A DNA stretch of 64,000 nucleotides from Morella rubra (lineage: Eukaryota; Streptophyta; Magnoliopsida; Fagales; Myricaceae): assembly GCA_003952965.2 (NCBI GenBank), contig RXIC02000421.1:124001-188000 (forward strand), in the 5' to 3' direction. A program made the translations under genes and the position numbers. The notes beneath the pieces are model-generated. The model was not told the DNA's origin, searched no databases, and saw nothing but the letters and a program-made list of their open reading frames with translations. Below, piece by piece: positions 22,425 through 35,107 of this stretch; positions within the stretch are counted from its first letter, which is position 1, and each line of letters starts with the position of its first letter.

Positions 22425-22680
22425 TATTGGTTGCAACTTCAATAATAAATTTTTACCCATTATATTTGGCCGTACCTAGCATATTTATATATAGTAAAGA
22501 ATTGAACATTTTAAAGTGTTCCTTTGAATATAAAACCATAGTCTTCTTCCCCTAATTTTCCCTGAAATTTTGTTCATCTTCTGAATTTCTAAGAGTACGA
22601 TATTGATACATGCGCCGTCCTACGCCATTATTGGCCTGAGGAAGGTTATCGTGGAGCCAATTTATAATTTGCAATTAGAA
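22425..22680 (-). pseudogene. Highly decayed kinase N-lobe remnant
   Basis: Nucleotide similarity to the N-lobe part of the kinase exon is recognisable (CTAGCATATTTATA for the MLGK region, AAGTGTTCCTTTGAATA, then the TTGGCCTGAGG segment), but substitutions and indels have destroyed every frame. It is older than the other copies. Confidence 0.65.
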
Positions 22681-22689
22681 GAAATAATT

Positions 22690-23361
22690 TGGACAGTAGT
22701 CTTGCCTACAAAAGGACATGATCCATGGAATTTTCCCGAAGCCTTCGTATGACAGAGACGTTCTGTGACTTGCTTCTATACATGACCTACCACTCGTAAT
22801 TAAGTCGACTTTGATATGTAATTCCTATCCTATAGATGGAATGTTGCTTTGGCCTTATATGAATGAATGTTGCTTTCATCTCTCGATCAGCTGGTTGCAC
22901 CAGAATATTTAAGGTTTCAATTCAAGACTTGATAACTTAATATAATTAATGGAGTGATTAGGGACGGAGATAATAATTGAATCTGCAGAGTTAATTGGTT
23001 ACACCAGATCAATATTCTCTTTTTAGCAGCCACAAGTACTGACAAATCATAAGATAGTAGTACCTATCCAAGAAAAAATTTCACAAATTTTCGGAGCTCT
23101 ATGGTGATCAACTACAGTTATTGTTTCACAAATATTCTTCTAAACTTACAAAAAAGTGCATTTTGTGAGTCTCAATGCATCACCACAACTACTCAAATGA
23201 AGTTGAATTTTGATGTGAAAATAATTGCAAAAGCTCTCATAACTCAGACAATTGAATACATGCATATCGCAGACATATGAAGTGCCTTTTGTGCCATCAG
23301 ATATGCAAAGCCTAACAGTTCAATTCGAATTAAATGCAAATATTAGTGCTTCCTAGTACTT
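22690..23361. other. 3' flank of kinase copy C
   Basis: No gene. It is collinear with 42,717-43,365 (3' flank of copy G) and, more weakly, with 37,500-38,040. It is part of the duplicated block. Confidence 0.7.
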
Positions 23362-24305
23362 TTATTGACTTGATTCACCCGATTCAATCGATGACCAAGT
23401 TTGAGTTGAACTGTCTCCAACATCTACATTTATCAGTCTTTCTGGAGATGAGGACAAGAAAGGTTTGAGAGGAATTTGTAAGGATTTAACTTCTCCTTCA
23501 AGCATTCTTACAACTTTGTGCATTGAAGGACGATTGCTAGGCTTCATCTATATGCACCATAATGCAACCATGATCATCTTTCTACCAATTTGCTTTTCCA
23601 CCTATGTGACATCTTCAATTTCTATGTCTTTTCCTTCATACAACTGCTTATAGACCCAAGCAGGATAGTATTTTTGGCTTGAATGGTCTATAGATTCATT
23701 GAAGTTCTTTCTTCTACTTGCCATTTCCATTAACAACATTCCAAAGCTATAAACATCGGCTTTGTAGGAGATTCCCCCAATATTTCTGTAGAATAATTTA
23801 GGAGCCATATATGTTAACATCCCTCCCACTGCAATCAACGAAACATAGTTGTCTTTTGTTTAATACAATTTTGCTAGGCTGAAGTTAGAAATCTTAGGTG
23901 TAAAATTATCATTCAGAAGAATGTTGTGGGGCTTGATATCAAAATGTAAAATCTGCATGTCACATCCTCGATGTAAATATTCAATTCCACAAGCCACTCC
24001 TAAAGCAATATCATACAGTTTTTGGTAGCTTAGGAGGACACTTTCCTCTTCTGAAAAAATGTAGTTATTGAGAGACCCTTTAGGCATAAACTCATATACG
24101 AGAGCTCGTGTCGATCCTTCAATGCAAAAACCAATGAGTTGCACAATATTAAAGTGGTGAATCCTTCCAATAGTTGCAACTTCGCTAATAAAGTCTTTTC
24201 CATTAGCTTTGGACTTACCTAACTTCTTTATAGCTCCAAGTTAACCACTTCGAAGTGTTCCTTTGAATACAGTATCATAGCCCCCTTTACCTAGTTTGTC
24301 CTTAT
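23362..24305 (-). pseudogene. LRK10-like receptor kinase copy C, kinase exon
   Basis: The kinase domain ends IESGESSQ at 23362. It reads in three pieces broken by stops and frameshifts: NRPSMHKVVRMLEGE (subdomain XI), [20 protein letters not shown] (IX), and [12 protein letters not shown] then [14 protein letters not shown] (VI). Key residues are gone: DFG reads NFS, the glycine of GTLGY is lost, and a stop interrupts the segment before the ATP-binding lysine. The N-lobe ends at about 24,305, where an hAT-like element begins. Its sister is copy G. Confidence 0.9.
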
Positions 24306-24312
24306 ATATATA

Positions 24313-25868
24313 TAGTGGCGGATCCAGGATCAAAATTCATGGGGGTCAAACTTTAAACGCGAAATGACAAGAAATTTTTTTCTTTCGTAATGCAAAAAAT
24401 TGTCTTAGAGTTATAATATCAAAAATTAAAGACTAAAAGCATTAAAATTATTAGAATACACGTACTGTACTATGTACTACGACTAGGACGACTCCACACT
24501 GCGTGGCTTTCTTATCACAAATTTATCCATTATCTAAACAAAATAAAACAAAGTAAAGACAATCAATCATTTGGTTCACAACTCAAAAATCCAAATTCCA
24601 ATCTAATTAATTCAAATCCAAATTCCAATCTAATTACATTGAATTCAATTGACATTACAATCAAATTAATTAAAAATGATACTACTAAAAAATTCTCAAT
24701 TTCACAAAACCAAGATTGGCCTGGGCCTATGGGGAATCTTCACCTTATATTTCTCGTAATCTAAATTAAACCACCACCTAAGTCTAGAAGTAGTCTCGGG
24801 CATATCGTTGGCATTTGTTCACGGCAGTGACCGACTGAAAGCCAAACTTGAATTTATCAAATTAATCGGTCATTGAAATTAAAAGATAGTCCCCAAAAGC
24901 AACCTCTGTACAACTATGTTTTATATGCAAAGGAAAAAGGAAAAAAATAAAAAAGAAAGAAAGAAAGGAACGGAAAAGTGAAAAGTGAAAAGTGAAAAAC
25001 GCACTTTTAAATCACGCGTAGAGTATAAAACCCTTCGGTCATATCAGTCTGCTTTTTTTATTTTTTTTTGAGCAAATGCAGACATGTACTATAAAAGGGA
25101 GAACAGAGTTGATACAAAACAAAGAGCGTCAAGGGGGGTCAAAGCCCTAAAAAACCCAAGGATAAGAACAAGAAAGCTCGGGAAGAAACTAGAAAGGGAA
25201 TGACACCCGCGAAATTCGAGGATGCCGCCCATTGAGCTAAACGGTGCGGAAGCAAATTCGCATAGCGAGGAACATGCTGCCAACGACAAAAATGAAGCTG
25301 AGCAGCAGCAGTTCGCACGTTGAAAAGAAGAGTCTCCAGGGCCCAAGGAGGAGAGGAGGACCGATCCTGCAGAGCTGCAATGACAATGACATATCAATCT
25401 GCTTGCTTCCACCACCTCTTGTCGCGTTACTCCCTCCAACTTTCCTTTCTCCATACCCCACTCTCAACTCCTTCTCTCCCTCTCTCTATTAGAATTCTTA
25501 TCCCATTCTCGCGAACCCAAAGCAAACGACCAACACACCTGGAAACTCCTTTCTTTGGGGCAAATAAGCATAGAAACAGAGATGTACAGAGGGGACGAAG
25601 ATGGTGCTGCGATCGTTTTACGGGCCCCTAGAGCTTTGCTTTAAGGGTCTGTGAGGTTGTGGTGGTGGTGGGGGCGATGGGCTCCTTTACAGGCCTAGGC
25701 CTAGGCCCTGCAGGCTGCAAAACCAGGGTTGGCCTGGGTTTATGGGGATTGGGCTCCCATAAGCCTAAGCCAACTTATGAAAAAAAAAAAAAATTTACAT
25801 GTAATTTTTTCTTTTGAGCAGTGCAATGGGTGACGGCCGCCCAAGATCGCCACCTCCTGGATCCACTG
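24313..25868. mobile_element. hAT-like non-autonomous element
   Basis: The left end TAGTGGCGGATCCAGGATC and the right end (minus strand) CAGTGGATCCAGGAGGTGG form a short imperfect terminal inverted repeat of the kind seen in plant hAT elements. The flanking octamers TATATATA and TTATATGT match at 6 of 8 positions, a weak target duplication. Copy G has uninterrupted kinase sequence here, but copy C also lacks flanking kinase bases, so deletion accompanied or followed insertion. No transposase is visible. The middle (25,080-25,640) is less AT-rich, with a short frame starting MYRGDEDGAAIVLRAPRALL at 25581, possibly a captured gene start. Confidence 0.6.
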
Positions 25869-27676
25869 TTATATGTATAGAAATTCTTCAATAGCATCAT
25901 GCATGAAGAAACTATCATGATCATTATAGCCATAACTATTTGCCTTCCTATAAATCTTAATAGTTAAGCATGCTGATATTTAGTCTGTTTTCTTCGGCTA
26001 GATTTCATTATATTATCATCAGTCAATACTTTCAAAAGTTCTCATGCTTCACAATCTAAGAAATGATTTACTAAAAATATATATTTAAAAAAGATTCAAG
26101 GAGAGATACAAGCTCTTACCAATTATAACTTGTCCGTATCCATAAAGTCTTCCACCTGTGAAAGGAAATCTTAATTCATTAATCGAGAAAGATACGCAAA
26201 TAATTTCTAATTTCTACCTTTGTTTTCAAAAAGGATCAATCACTGTTTGTTTTTCCTTCCAGTTTTCATGTCCAAAGATTCTGTGACGTTAATTTGCATT
26301 AAAAAAAAATTAACAAGAGCACCATTACGTTATTAATTAGTTTGCCGACTCACAGATGCGGGCTTTCTTTGCAGCCAATTCCAGCGTACGATACTGCGGT
26401 CTGATCTCCTCCGACATCCCATGCCGCAGCCTTGTGCGGCCAATGTTTAGATCAAAGGCCTTAATTGGGCCCTGATTTATGTAACGGGTGGATGCCCCAT
26501 TGTCTGCTTCTGTAACTCCCGTTTATTTTCAATTCAAATTTATCTATTTGCCTAAAGAGAGATACTAATTAATGGAGTTCATCATCAGCAAAAATGCCTA
26601 CCTAGATTCCTAACCCTTTGTGGACGGACTGAAGGGCACAGTAGTGACATATATAGAAAGGACGTACGTTAATCAAGAGAGGAAGCCACTTAGGAAATTT
26701 TGATATTTCTCCTTTTTGGTTTCCGCACTCATGTTCCCATGAGATTAGAAATGGGCCAATAAGTTTGAAATAGAAACCTCACCTATTCCTGCCAAAATTA
26801 GGCGCAGATCTCCTGTTTGACAACAGAACAAAAGAGTAACATTAGCGTTGGAAACTTCAATTATAATTCTCTAATTATATGTCAAAATAACAAATTAATG
26901 GATATCTCGTTCTTGGCTTACTTTTTCGAATGCACAAGCAAAAAATTAAACCATTGCGGAGTCGGTCGCATCTAAAATCTCCGCGGCTTGCACAATTTTT
27001 TCCTTGCCTCCATATAAGTTCAAAACCATACAGCAACATGTCGTCGACGTCCGTACAAGAAAGATTTAGGCCAACATTTCCAGGCCACGATGACGGACAC
27101 ATGTGCTCTATTTTGCACAACTCCTCCACATCTAAGGCCTTCATCTTGGCCAGATAAAACATATCTATACCTCGTGGTTTGGGAGGCATAATAGTTGGAA
27201 GAGTACAATCCATTATGAAAGCAAGTAGAAGTGCTCAGATAGAATTGCGAATGCGCCGGCCTTTCACAGTTCACGAAAACCACAGCCTTTTCATGGTCCC
27301 ATGGGAACATTACCGGGGTGTACGGATCCCACGAACTGATATCGTAGTTGTAATTTGGGAAACAAGCTGCGATGGAGGAGTAATTTTCGGTCTGAATTCG
27401 AGAGTCCACAACTCGGATTGTGGACAGATCGTAGTTGATTTCCCGTACGTAGTATTTTCCACCTACCAATTGTTACACTGGTAGGTTGTTCTCACACGAC
27501 AGAATGTACTTTGCGTCGCGGTAGTTTGCTGCGTCGTGAGTTAATCGAAACGGAGGTCGTATCTCATGGATACTGCCACAGGAAGAGGGAGCACAGAGAT
27601 GAGTGTCTGCGATGCTGCGGCATTGATGGAGTAGCACAAGAACAATAACAGACATGAGTCGTGCAAGGAACAACAT
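25869..27676 (-). pseudogene. LRK10-like receptor kinase copy C, ectodomain and small exons
   Basis: Exon 1 (27676-26922) starts at ATG with a hydrophobic signal peptide (MLFLARLMSVIVLVLLHQC), followed by the GUB_WAK_bind pattern (CGSIHEIRPPFRL, LSCENN, GGKYYVREINY, VVDSRI). Exon 2 (26812-26783) and exon 3 (26155-26120) have good splice signals. Defects are an in-frame TAA at 27473-27475 and an extra base near 27,155 that shifts the frame in the second half. Between the small exons and the kinase a deletion joined two GCATCAT repeats (about 25,892), removing the membrane-span region. It is the sister of the copy G ectodomain, which is more damaged. Confidence 0.85.
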
Positions 27677-27689
27677 TCTCCTTTTCAAT

Positions 27690-28864
27690 GATCAGGGAGG
27701 GGGCGAGAGGGAGATAGAATGGGTGTAGCTTTTATCCACGTACGGCTGTGGACAAGCATATTTTATAACTTATATATATCGAAGAAAAACAAAAAAAAGA
27801 CAGGCAGACCCATAATACGTGTACAAATTTGATACAGAGAATTAGCAATTTGTTGAAGACTTATGAGCAATTTGTTGAAGACAGGCAGATAATGGTTGCG
27901 GTGAGTTGAATTGAGCAGGGCCAAGTCTCCCTCGGTAACCTTGACTTTGAAGACTTATATGAGCAATTAATTTGTTGCGTAAATACATTCTTTACTCTTT
28001 CCTTTTCTCTTCAAATTTTCGTTCTCTAAGCTACTTGTGAACACGTCGTCGTTGGTCATCAGTCAATGCACAAAGTACAGATTGAAGGTAGAAACCCAAG
28101 AATTTGGAAGAAATTTCACGATGAAACGTCGACCCACCGGTATGGACCTGGGCCGGCCAGGCAAAAGTTTGTAACTTCGAAGCTTTCACTCACTAAGTGG
28201 ATAACTGGTCCTGTACCCTTCCCCTGTCTCTCGCTTCATTTCTCTTCGTCTATCTCTGATCTCTCTACCGTTGGGCCCAATAAGCAGACCCACCGTCATA
28301 AAGTGGGCCTTGAAACTTGGTTATTTTGTTTTGGTAAATGGGAGAGCTATTACTATACGAAAAACAGTTCATTTAATCGCGTCATTTGAGGGTTCCCTCT
28401 TTCTTTTTGGGTTGGTTAATATTATTAGTCCTGATGCTCTCATGTTTTCATAAATTCAATGTTAGATTTTTAAAATGGATAAAATAAGACCATGTTTGGA
28501 TGAACATAAAATATTTCATTTTTTTTAAAATCATTTTTTATTAATTCCAACAACTATTCACTAATTCTAACAATTTTATCACAAATCCTAATAGAATTTA
28601 CACAACTTGTTGTAAAAAAAAATTAAAATAAAAAATATTTTGCCAACTAATGTCGGTGAGAAATAAAATTGACCAAGCCATTTCAAATGAAGTTGAATCC
28701 GGAATATTATAAGCTATTGAAATGGTTATCACAACTCAAATGAAAACATACATATTGTATGCGAATATAAACTAGAGAAGTTGATGGTTCCTATTGATGC
28801 AAATATATATTAGCTTTCCCTTGCAAAGATAATTAGCATTTAACACTTGGTTGATAGACTCAAG
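27690..28864. other. Upstream region of copy C and 3' flank of copy D
   Basis: No gene. It is collinear with 45,960-47,066 in the second block, including a GGGCCGGCCAGGCAAAAG stretch (28,151 and 46,418) that also occurs in shorter form downstream of B and F. Confidence 0.7.
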
Positions 28865-31774
28865 TTACCTTGATGCAGTTGATGACCAAGTTGAGCTGTC
28901 TCCAACATCTTCAGTGGATCTTTCTGGTGACGATATGAAAGGTTTGGGAGGCATTTGTAAGCATTCCAATTCTGCTTCAAGCATTCCTACAACTTCGTGC
29001 ATTGAAGGACGATAGCTAGGCTTCATCTGTATACACCACAAAGCAACTATGATCATCTTTTTACAAATTTCCCTTTCTTCCTCTGTCACGTTGTCAATTT
29101 CTATATCCCTTCCATCTTGCAATTGGTCATAAATCCAAGTAGGAAAATAAACTTGGCTTGAATGGTCTACAGATGCATTTACATTCTTTCTTCTGCCAGC
29201 CATTTCCATTAACAACATTCCAAAGCTATAAACATCAGCCTTATACGAGAGTCCTCCAATATTTTTATAGAATAACTCAGGAGCCATGTATCCTAATGTC
29301 CCTCTTACAGCAGTTAAAGAAACAATGCTGTCATTTACTGCATACAATTTTGCTAGACCAAAGTCAGAGACCTTGGGAGTAAAATTGTCATCAAGAAGAA
29401 TGTTGTGGGGCTTAATATCAAAATGTAAGATCTGCATGTCACATCCTCGATGCAAATATTCAATTCCATGAGCCACTCCTAGAGCAATATCATATAGTTT
29501 CTCGTAGCTTAAGAAGATACCTTCCTCCTGAGAAAAAATGTATTTATTGAGGGAGCCTTTGGGCATGAACTCGTATACAAGAGCTCGTTCTGCCCCTTTA
29601 ACGCAAAAGCCAACAAGTTGCACAATATTAACATGGTGAATCCTTCCGATGGTTGCAACTTCGTTAATAAATTCTTGCCCATTAGCTTTGGCCTTCCCTA
29701 GCATCTTTACAGCAACAAATTGACCACTTCGAAGTGTTCCTTTAAATACGTACCATAGCCTCCTTCACCTAGTTTGTCCTTGAAATTATTGGTCATCTTC
29801 TTGAATTTCATTATAAGAGTACCGTATGGGCCTGAGGTTATTGTGGCTTTGCAAAAATTCTTCAATAGCATCATACACTGAGAAATGCCTCTTACGCCAT
29901 TTATATATCAACAATAAAATCACACATGGAGTCCCAAATACAATTTTTAATGCAAACTGTGCTCCTGTGCAGGAATATAATTAATCATCAGAACAAACAG
30001 AAAAACAAATATTTTGTTTGCAGCACTGTAAGCATTTTTTTTCAGTTGGATTTGCCAGCGTACGTAGCACGTCACAGCTAACTTTCTGTGTTTTTACGCT
30101 TCACAAATTAAGAAATCGTCTACAGTACAAAAGAATGTAATCATGATGAAAGCAGAGATTCGAGTTCTTACCCATGGCCAGTGCTGCTGCGTATAGTGCG
30201 TAGATACCAATACTTTCCACTGCGAAATAATAATTTCAAGAAAGTTAATTCAATACTCAAGAAAGTTAGCATTGAAATAATTTCAAGTTTTTCTTTTTTT
30301 TCACAACTTTTTAGATTGTGACTCCTAATGATCACTTTTAAACGGAGGTATTAAGTATTTTTTTTTTCTATAAACTTTCCACAACCTGACTTTTCTTTCT
30401 CTCTTTCTTTTAAAAATGAACTGTACCCATTTTATCTATTTTTTGACAAAATTTATTAATAACTTTAAGTTTACATAAACATTGGCCGTCCACGCGGTTT
30501 TTGCGGGCCCACTTGTCATTCAGTTCTATTTCGGATTCTCTATTATATCCCTGAAAAACAGCTTTTTTGAGAAAGAAACCTTACATATGAGTAGCAGCCG
30601 CTCCAGAATACCGCTCGTTCCAGCTGGTTGATCCAAGAAAAAAGAAAAAACAAGATTAGCCTTGAGAAACTTTGACGCAAACCAATTAATTATAACCCAT
30701 AATATATATGCAATACACCAGCTCCCCTGCATGCGTATCCGATATTATTAAATCAATCAATAATCCTTGGGATATAATTCATAAAAAAAGTTTATGCAAT
30801 GACATCAAAGATAAAAGAATTGCAAATATATATTCAGAAATAATGTCACCGCATTAACTTATAATATGTATTAATCAGGCTGGTATACGATAATATTGAT
30901 AAATCAAAGCATGAAAAATCACTTCATGTGCAGGAATACCAACCCTTTGTGTCACGGACATGTCATATATAGTTGAGGGCTGTATATGGAACAGACAATT
31001 CATGTTATTCAAGAGGGGAACCTAATTTCTTCTGTACTCACCGCACCAGCATTGGTTTTCGGTGCCATTTGGGGAGCAATTTACACTCCCATATTTGCTT
31101 CCACAACTTCCAAAATACCATGATAATTCAAAACCATACAGAAGCATGTCGTGGATGTCCGTACAAGAAGCATTTTTGTCTACTTGGGACATTACCAGCT
31201 GCCACGTCGATGCCAAACACGTGTGTTCTACTTGGCACAACTCCTCTAAGTCCGATGCCATCATCTGGCCAGATAAAATATATCCATGGCGCCTCTTGGA
31301 AGAATACGCTTCATCATCAAAGCAACTAGAAATGTTCAGGTCGAATGAGGAATTCATGGGATTTTCACAGCTCACGAGAGAAAAACCGTCTTTTGGAAAC
31401 GGCGTGTAGGGACCCCATGCCTTGGAATAGTAGCCGAAATGATCTAGAGAACAATTGGGAGTGGATGAGTAACTATCCTTCGAAATTCGCGAGTCTACGA
31501 CATGGATGCTGGAGTCGGTGTAATTGATTTTCTGTACGTTGTATTTTCCAGCAGATAAGTACAACATCGTTTGGTTGTTCTCGCAGGAAAGGTGATATCT
31601 TTGGTCGCCGCAGTTTGGTGGATCGTGTATTAACCGAAATGGATATTTTATGTTGTGGATACCGCCGCAAGAAGAAGAGCACTGATGACTATGGGTGACA
31701 CTGCAACCTTGAAGGACTAGCACAAGAATGATAAAAACCATGACTCCTGCAGGGAAGGGCGTTCCCCTTGCCAT
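28865..31774 (-). pseudogene. LRK10-like receptor kinase copy D, nearly intact, two frameshifts
   Basis: Four exons join in phase: exon 1 31774-31042 (ATG, signal peptide MARGTPFPAGVMVFIILVLV, then a Cys-rich GUB_WAK_bind ectodomain with CGGIHNIKYPFRL, AGKYNVQKINY, CFDDEAYSS), exon 2 30623-30585, exon 3 30219-30172, exon 4 29964-28865 (membrane span IVFGTPCVILLLIY, then kinase). The kinase has HFDIKPHN (non-RD), [16 protein letters not shown] and YRPSM, all intact to the stop. The breaks are one extra base near 29,807 (followed at once by a TAA) and one lost base near 29,750 in the glycine-rich loop. Without them the product would be about 639 residues. It lies divergent to E with 1.2 kb between the start codons. 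It is recently dead, or a sequencing error could explain one indel but hardly both. Confidence 0.88.
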
Positions 31775-32968
31775 TGAGGGAGCTCTGAGAGAGAGAGAGA
31801 GACTAGAGGATTACAAGAGAGGGTTTGGCTTCGGTCCACGGCAGTAGACAATTAGCATAAAACCTTTGCTGGAAAGAGAAATTTAAATCGAGAAATTTAC
31901 TGGTGTTCACGACTTCAACAAAGATAGATCGTATAATGGGCCATAAGTCTCCCTTGGTGTGCTTGACTTTAAAATTTTTTTGGAGAAAACCCCAGTCCGC
32001 GATCTGTCAAACTCAATCACTGTTGAAAGACAGCCATAGAATTTCCTTGAAGCCTACGGATGTCAGTTCTTAACTTGCTTGGTCCAGTAATTTACAAGTT
32101 TTTGAGACTAACGGTCTATTCCATCCATATTGGAATATATTGGCATTGGATGGTCCAATCCAAGTATACATGTAAATCTCAATTAATTTTTATGTTATTG
32201 CTCATGTAAATTATGTACGGAATAACGTGGGTTGTAAAGCATTAAATGTTTGCCGTATCTTTTTCAATCTCAATTCTGTCAAGAAAAAATTAAAACAAGA
32301 AATTTTCTGGTAATGATTTGAGCGTTTAGATAAGATATTTGTGGCTGTGCAGGCCCTATGCTACGTGTCCCTCTAGTACATAAAATAAGTTAAAATTGAC
32401 TAAATTTTATTTAAAATGATAAAAAATATAACACAAAATGAAGAAAATAATAGCAAATATTGCAAAATAAATGAAATCAGTTTGTAAATAATAAAAGAAA
32501 ATATTGAAGAAAATAAATTAAAAATTAAAAACTAAAAATTACTAAAATAAAAATAAAAAGAAAGGATTGTCTAGGAATCTCGCCATAGAGTCCCCAAAAA
32601 TCCTTAAAATATTTTTTGTTCTTCGAGAATTTACGCAATTTGCAGTGTAAACGTTTCCTTGTCCGTTCCTTTTCATTCTTTCGTTTCGTAAGATACATGT
32701 AAATATAATCGCATTCAAAGTGACAACTTCAAATTAATAATTTGAACCCAATCTACACGTCGTCGTTAGTCTTGTGCAGTGTGGTGTAGGAATTTTCCTG
32801 AGCAAGGACTAGGAATTACGTGGGTAGACTTTTCAGTCTTTCTTTTGGCCTATTCACTTGTAGATCATTTGAGCTCTATACGTGATTCCCTCCAAGATTC
32901 TGTCATTGCTTTCCTTTAGAGGCTGATCAGAAACGCTCCTGAAAACCGAGATAAGCATTTGCTTCGAG
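31775..32968. promoter_or_regulatory. Divergent intergenic region between copy D and gene E
   Basis: This 1194-bp stretch separates the start codons of D (minus) and E (plus) and must hold the E promoter. A GA-rich tract (GAGAGAGAGAGAGACTAG, 31,790-31,805) sits just upstream of D and recurs upstream of B and J'. An AT-rich part (about 32,370-32,600) is one arm of the foldback family seen complete at 39,780-40,395. The 200 bp before E recurs at 55,870-56,060 without its gene. No clear TATA box could be chosen. Confidence 0.55.
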
Positions 32969-35107
32969 ATGGAAATCCCCTACTTCTTGTTTCTTGTTTT
33001 CATCATCATAGTCCAGGGTGAAGCCCAGAATGGGTCCTCTGTATCACCGTGTGGACGCCTCGGCCCAGCCATTCGATTTCCTTTCCGACTTAAAGACACC
33101 CAGCCAGAGCACTCTGGTTTACCTGGGTTTGATCTATCCTGCACTAATACAAACGATTTAGTGCTCGAGCTCCCAATTTCAGTCAAGCTCTATGTCAAAG
33201 AGATTGACTACAAGGCTCAGGTGATTCACCTATATGACCCACATCATGACTCGCTTCCATGCCAACTTTTGGGGCTCGATTTATCTTCCTCGCCTTTCAA
33301 ATTCAAAGAAGAATATTACCTTGAGGAATTTACTTTATTCAATTGTTCCCAAACAGAAGCAGAAGTTTATAGTCAGATCTCTTGCCTTAGTGGCCCTAGC
33401 GGCCACCAGGTTTATGCGTTCAAATCTTATACTCGAATCATCGAGTTGCCTCCATCACCTTGTACAAAGATGTATAACACCCAATCAATTCCATATCGTA
33501 TAATTTTCGGTGGGGATGATGTTCTTCAGTTGAAATGGTCCAGACCTCTGTGCGTAGATCTATGTGAAGCGAAGGGCAAGATTTGTGGATTTAAAAATGA
33601 TAGCAACGAGTCAGAAACTACGTGCTTCTCCAAACACCGAAAAGGTACGGTCTTGGTATCCAATGTCCGCCTTAATTAGTGCTCAATAACTTCGCAATGT
33701 CTAAAGCTAACACGCATTGATTTGCTCAACCTTACTTGGCTTTAAAAATGCTCTTCTGAATTCACGAAAACAGACAGAGAGAATAAAAAATCACTAATCG
33801 AAACAAATAATTTTACTCTGTTTTTCCGAAAATCTTTCTATGGAAGCTAATTACGTTAGAATCTTTTGCAGGACGGAAACAATCAGCGATTGAAATTGGT
33901 AAGTTGCTCGCTGGCCATTTCAAGCTTTCTTTGTTCGGGATAGTGGATATGGAAATCACTTATTTGACGTGCGATTGTGTGCGATGCAGGTACCGTCTTC
34001 GGATCACTCCTATTAGTCCTCGCGAGTTTTTCAGTCTACCGTGTGTATAGGCATGATAAAGTGGAAAAAGAAACTGAAGCAAAGATCGAAAAGTTTTTGG
34101 AGGACTACAGAAGTTTTAAGCCCGCGAGATACTCGTATGCTGATATTAAAAGGATTACAAATCAGTTCAGTGATAAGTTAGGGGAAGGATCCTATGGAAC
34201 TGTGTTCAAAGGAAAGCTTTCCAGTGAAATCTTTGTTGCGGTGAAGATTTTGAACACTACTTCCAAAGGAGATGGAGAGGAATTTATAAATGAAGTGGGA
34301 ACAATAGGTAGGATTCATCATGTTAATGTTGTTCGGTTGGTTGGCTTCTGTGCTGATGGGTTTCGAAGAGCTCTAATTTATGAATTCTTATCTAATGATT
34401 CATTAGATAAGTTCATATCTTCAGCAGATTTTAAGAACCGCTTTCTTGGATGGACCAGGTTGCACGATATTGCTCTCGGTATAGCAAAAGGAATTGACTA
34501 TCTTCACCAAGGGTGTGACCAAAGAATCCTCCACTTTGACATTAAACCCCGTAATGTTTTGTTGGACGAGGACATCAACCCTAAAATTGCTGATTTTGGT
34601 CTTGCCAAGTTGTGCTCTAAGGACCAGAGTATCGTGTCCATGACCACAGCAAGAGGGACTATGGGTTATATTGCACCCGAAGTGTTCTCTAGGAACTTTG
34701 GGAATGTTTCTTATAAGGCCGATGTTTACAGTTTTGGAATGTTGCTGCTTGAACTGGTAGGAGGGAAGAAAAATGATGATTTTAAAGAAGAAGAAACTAG
34801 CCAAGTTTACTTTCCAGAATGGATTTATAACCTCTTAGAGCAAAAGGAAGACCTACGAGTCTTTATTGAAGATGATGGAGATGTCAGAATTGCAGAGAAG
34901 CTAGCAATTGTGGGACTTTGGTGCATCCAGTGGCACCCAATGGATCGTCCTTCAATGAAACTTGTGCTTCAAATGTTGGAAGGTGAAAGAGATAAATTAA
35001 CCATGCCTCCTAATCCCTTTGCCTCTACAGGTCCGGTAAGAAGCAATGCAAATCTGCATGGAAGACGTTCAAATCAGGAGTTAGAAATCATCCCAGAAGA
35101 ATTGTAG
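32969..35107 (+). CDS. LRK10-like receptor-like kinase, gene E (only intact copy)
   Basis: A plasma-membrane receptor-like serine/threonine kinase, 606 residues from three exons that join in phase: 32969-33644, 33872-33898 and 33990-35107, all with GT-AG introns. A signal peptide (MEIPYFLFLVFIIIVQGEAQ) leads a GUB_WAK_bind ectodomain (CGRLGPAIRFPFRL, FDLSC, VKEIDYKAQVIHLYDP) and a Cys-rich end with CVDLCEAKGKICGF. The membrane span is at about 236-253 (TVFGSLLLVLASFSVYRVY). The kinase is complete: glycine loop GEGSYG (299-304), VAVK with Lys320, catalytic loop HFDIKPRN (Asp418; Phe replaces the Arg of RD kinases, so it is non-RD), DFG (Asp436), APE (463-465), DRPSM, ending EIIPEEL. Non-RD receptor kinases are often linked to immunity, and wheat Lr10 is a relative, but ligand and role here are unknown. 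A broken sister is at 48,330-49,443. Confidence 0.95.

Noticed and set aside
25089..25631. Overlapping frames on both strands within the hAT-like element
   Set aside because: Mutually exclusive frames with no domain; kept only as a possible captured fragment.
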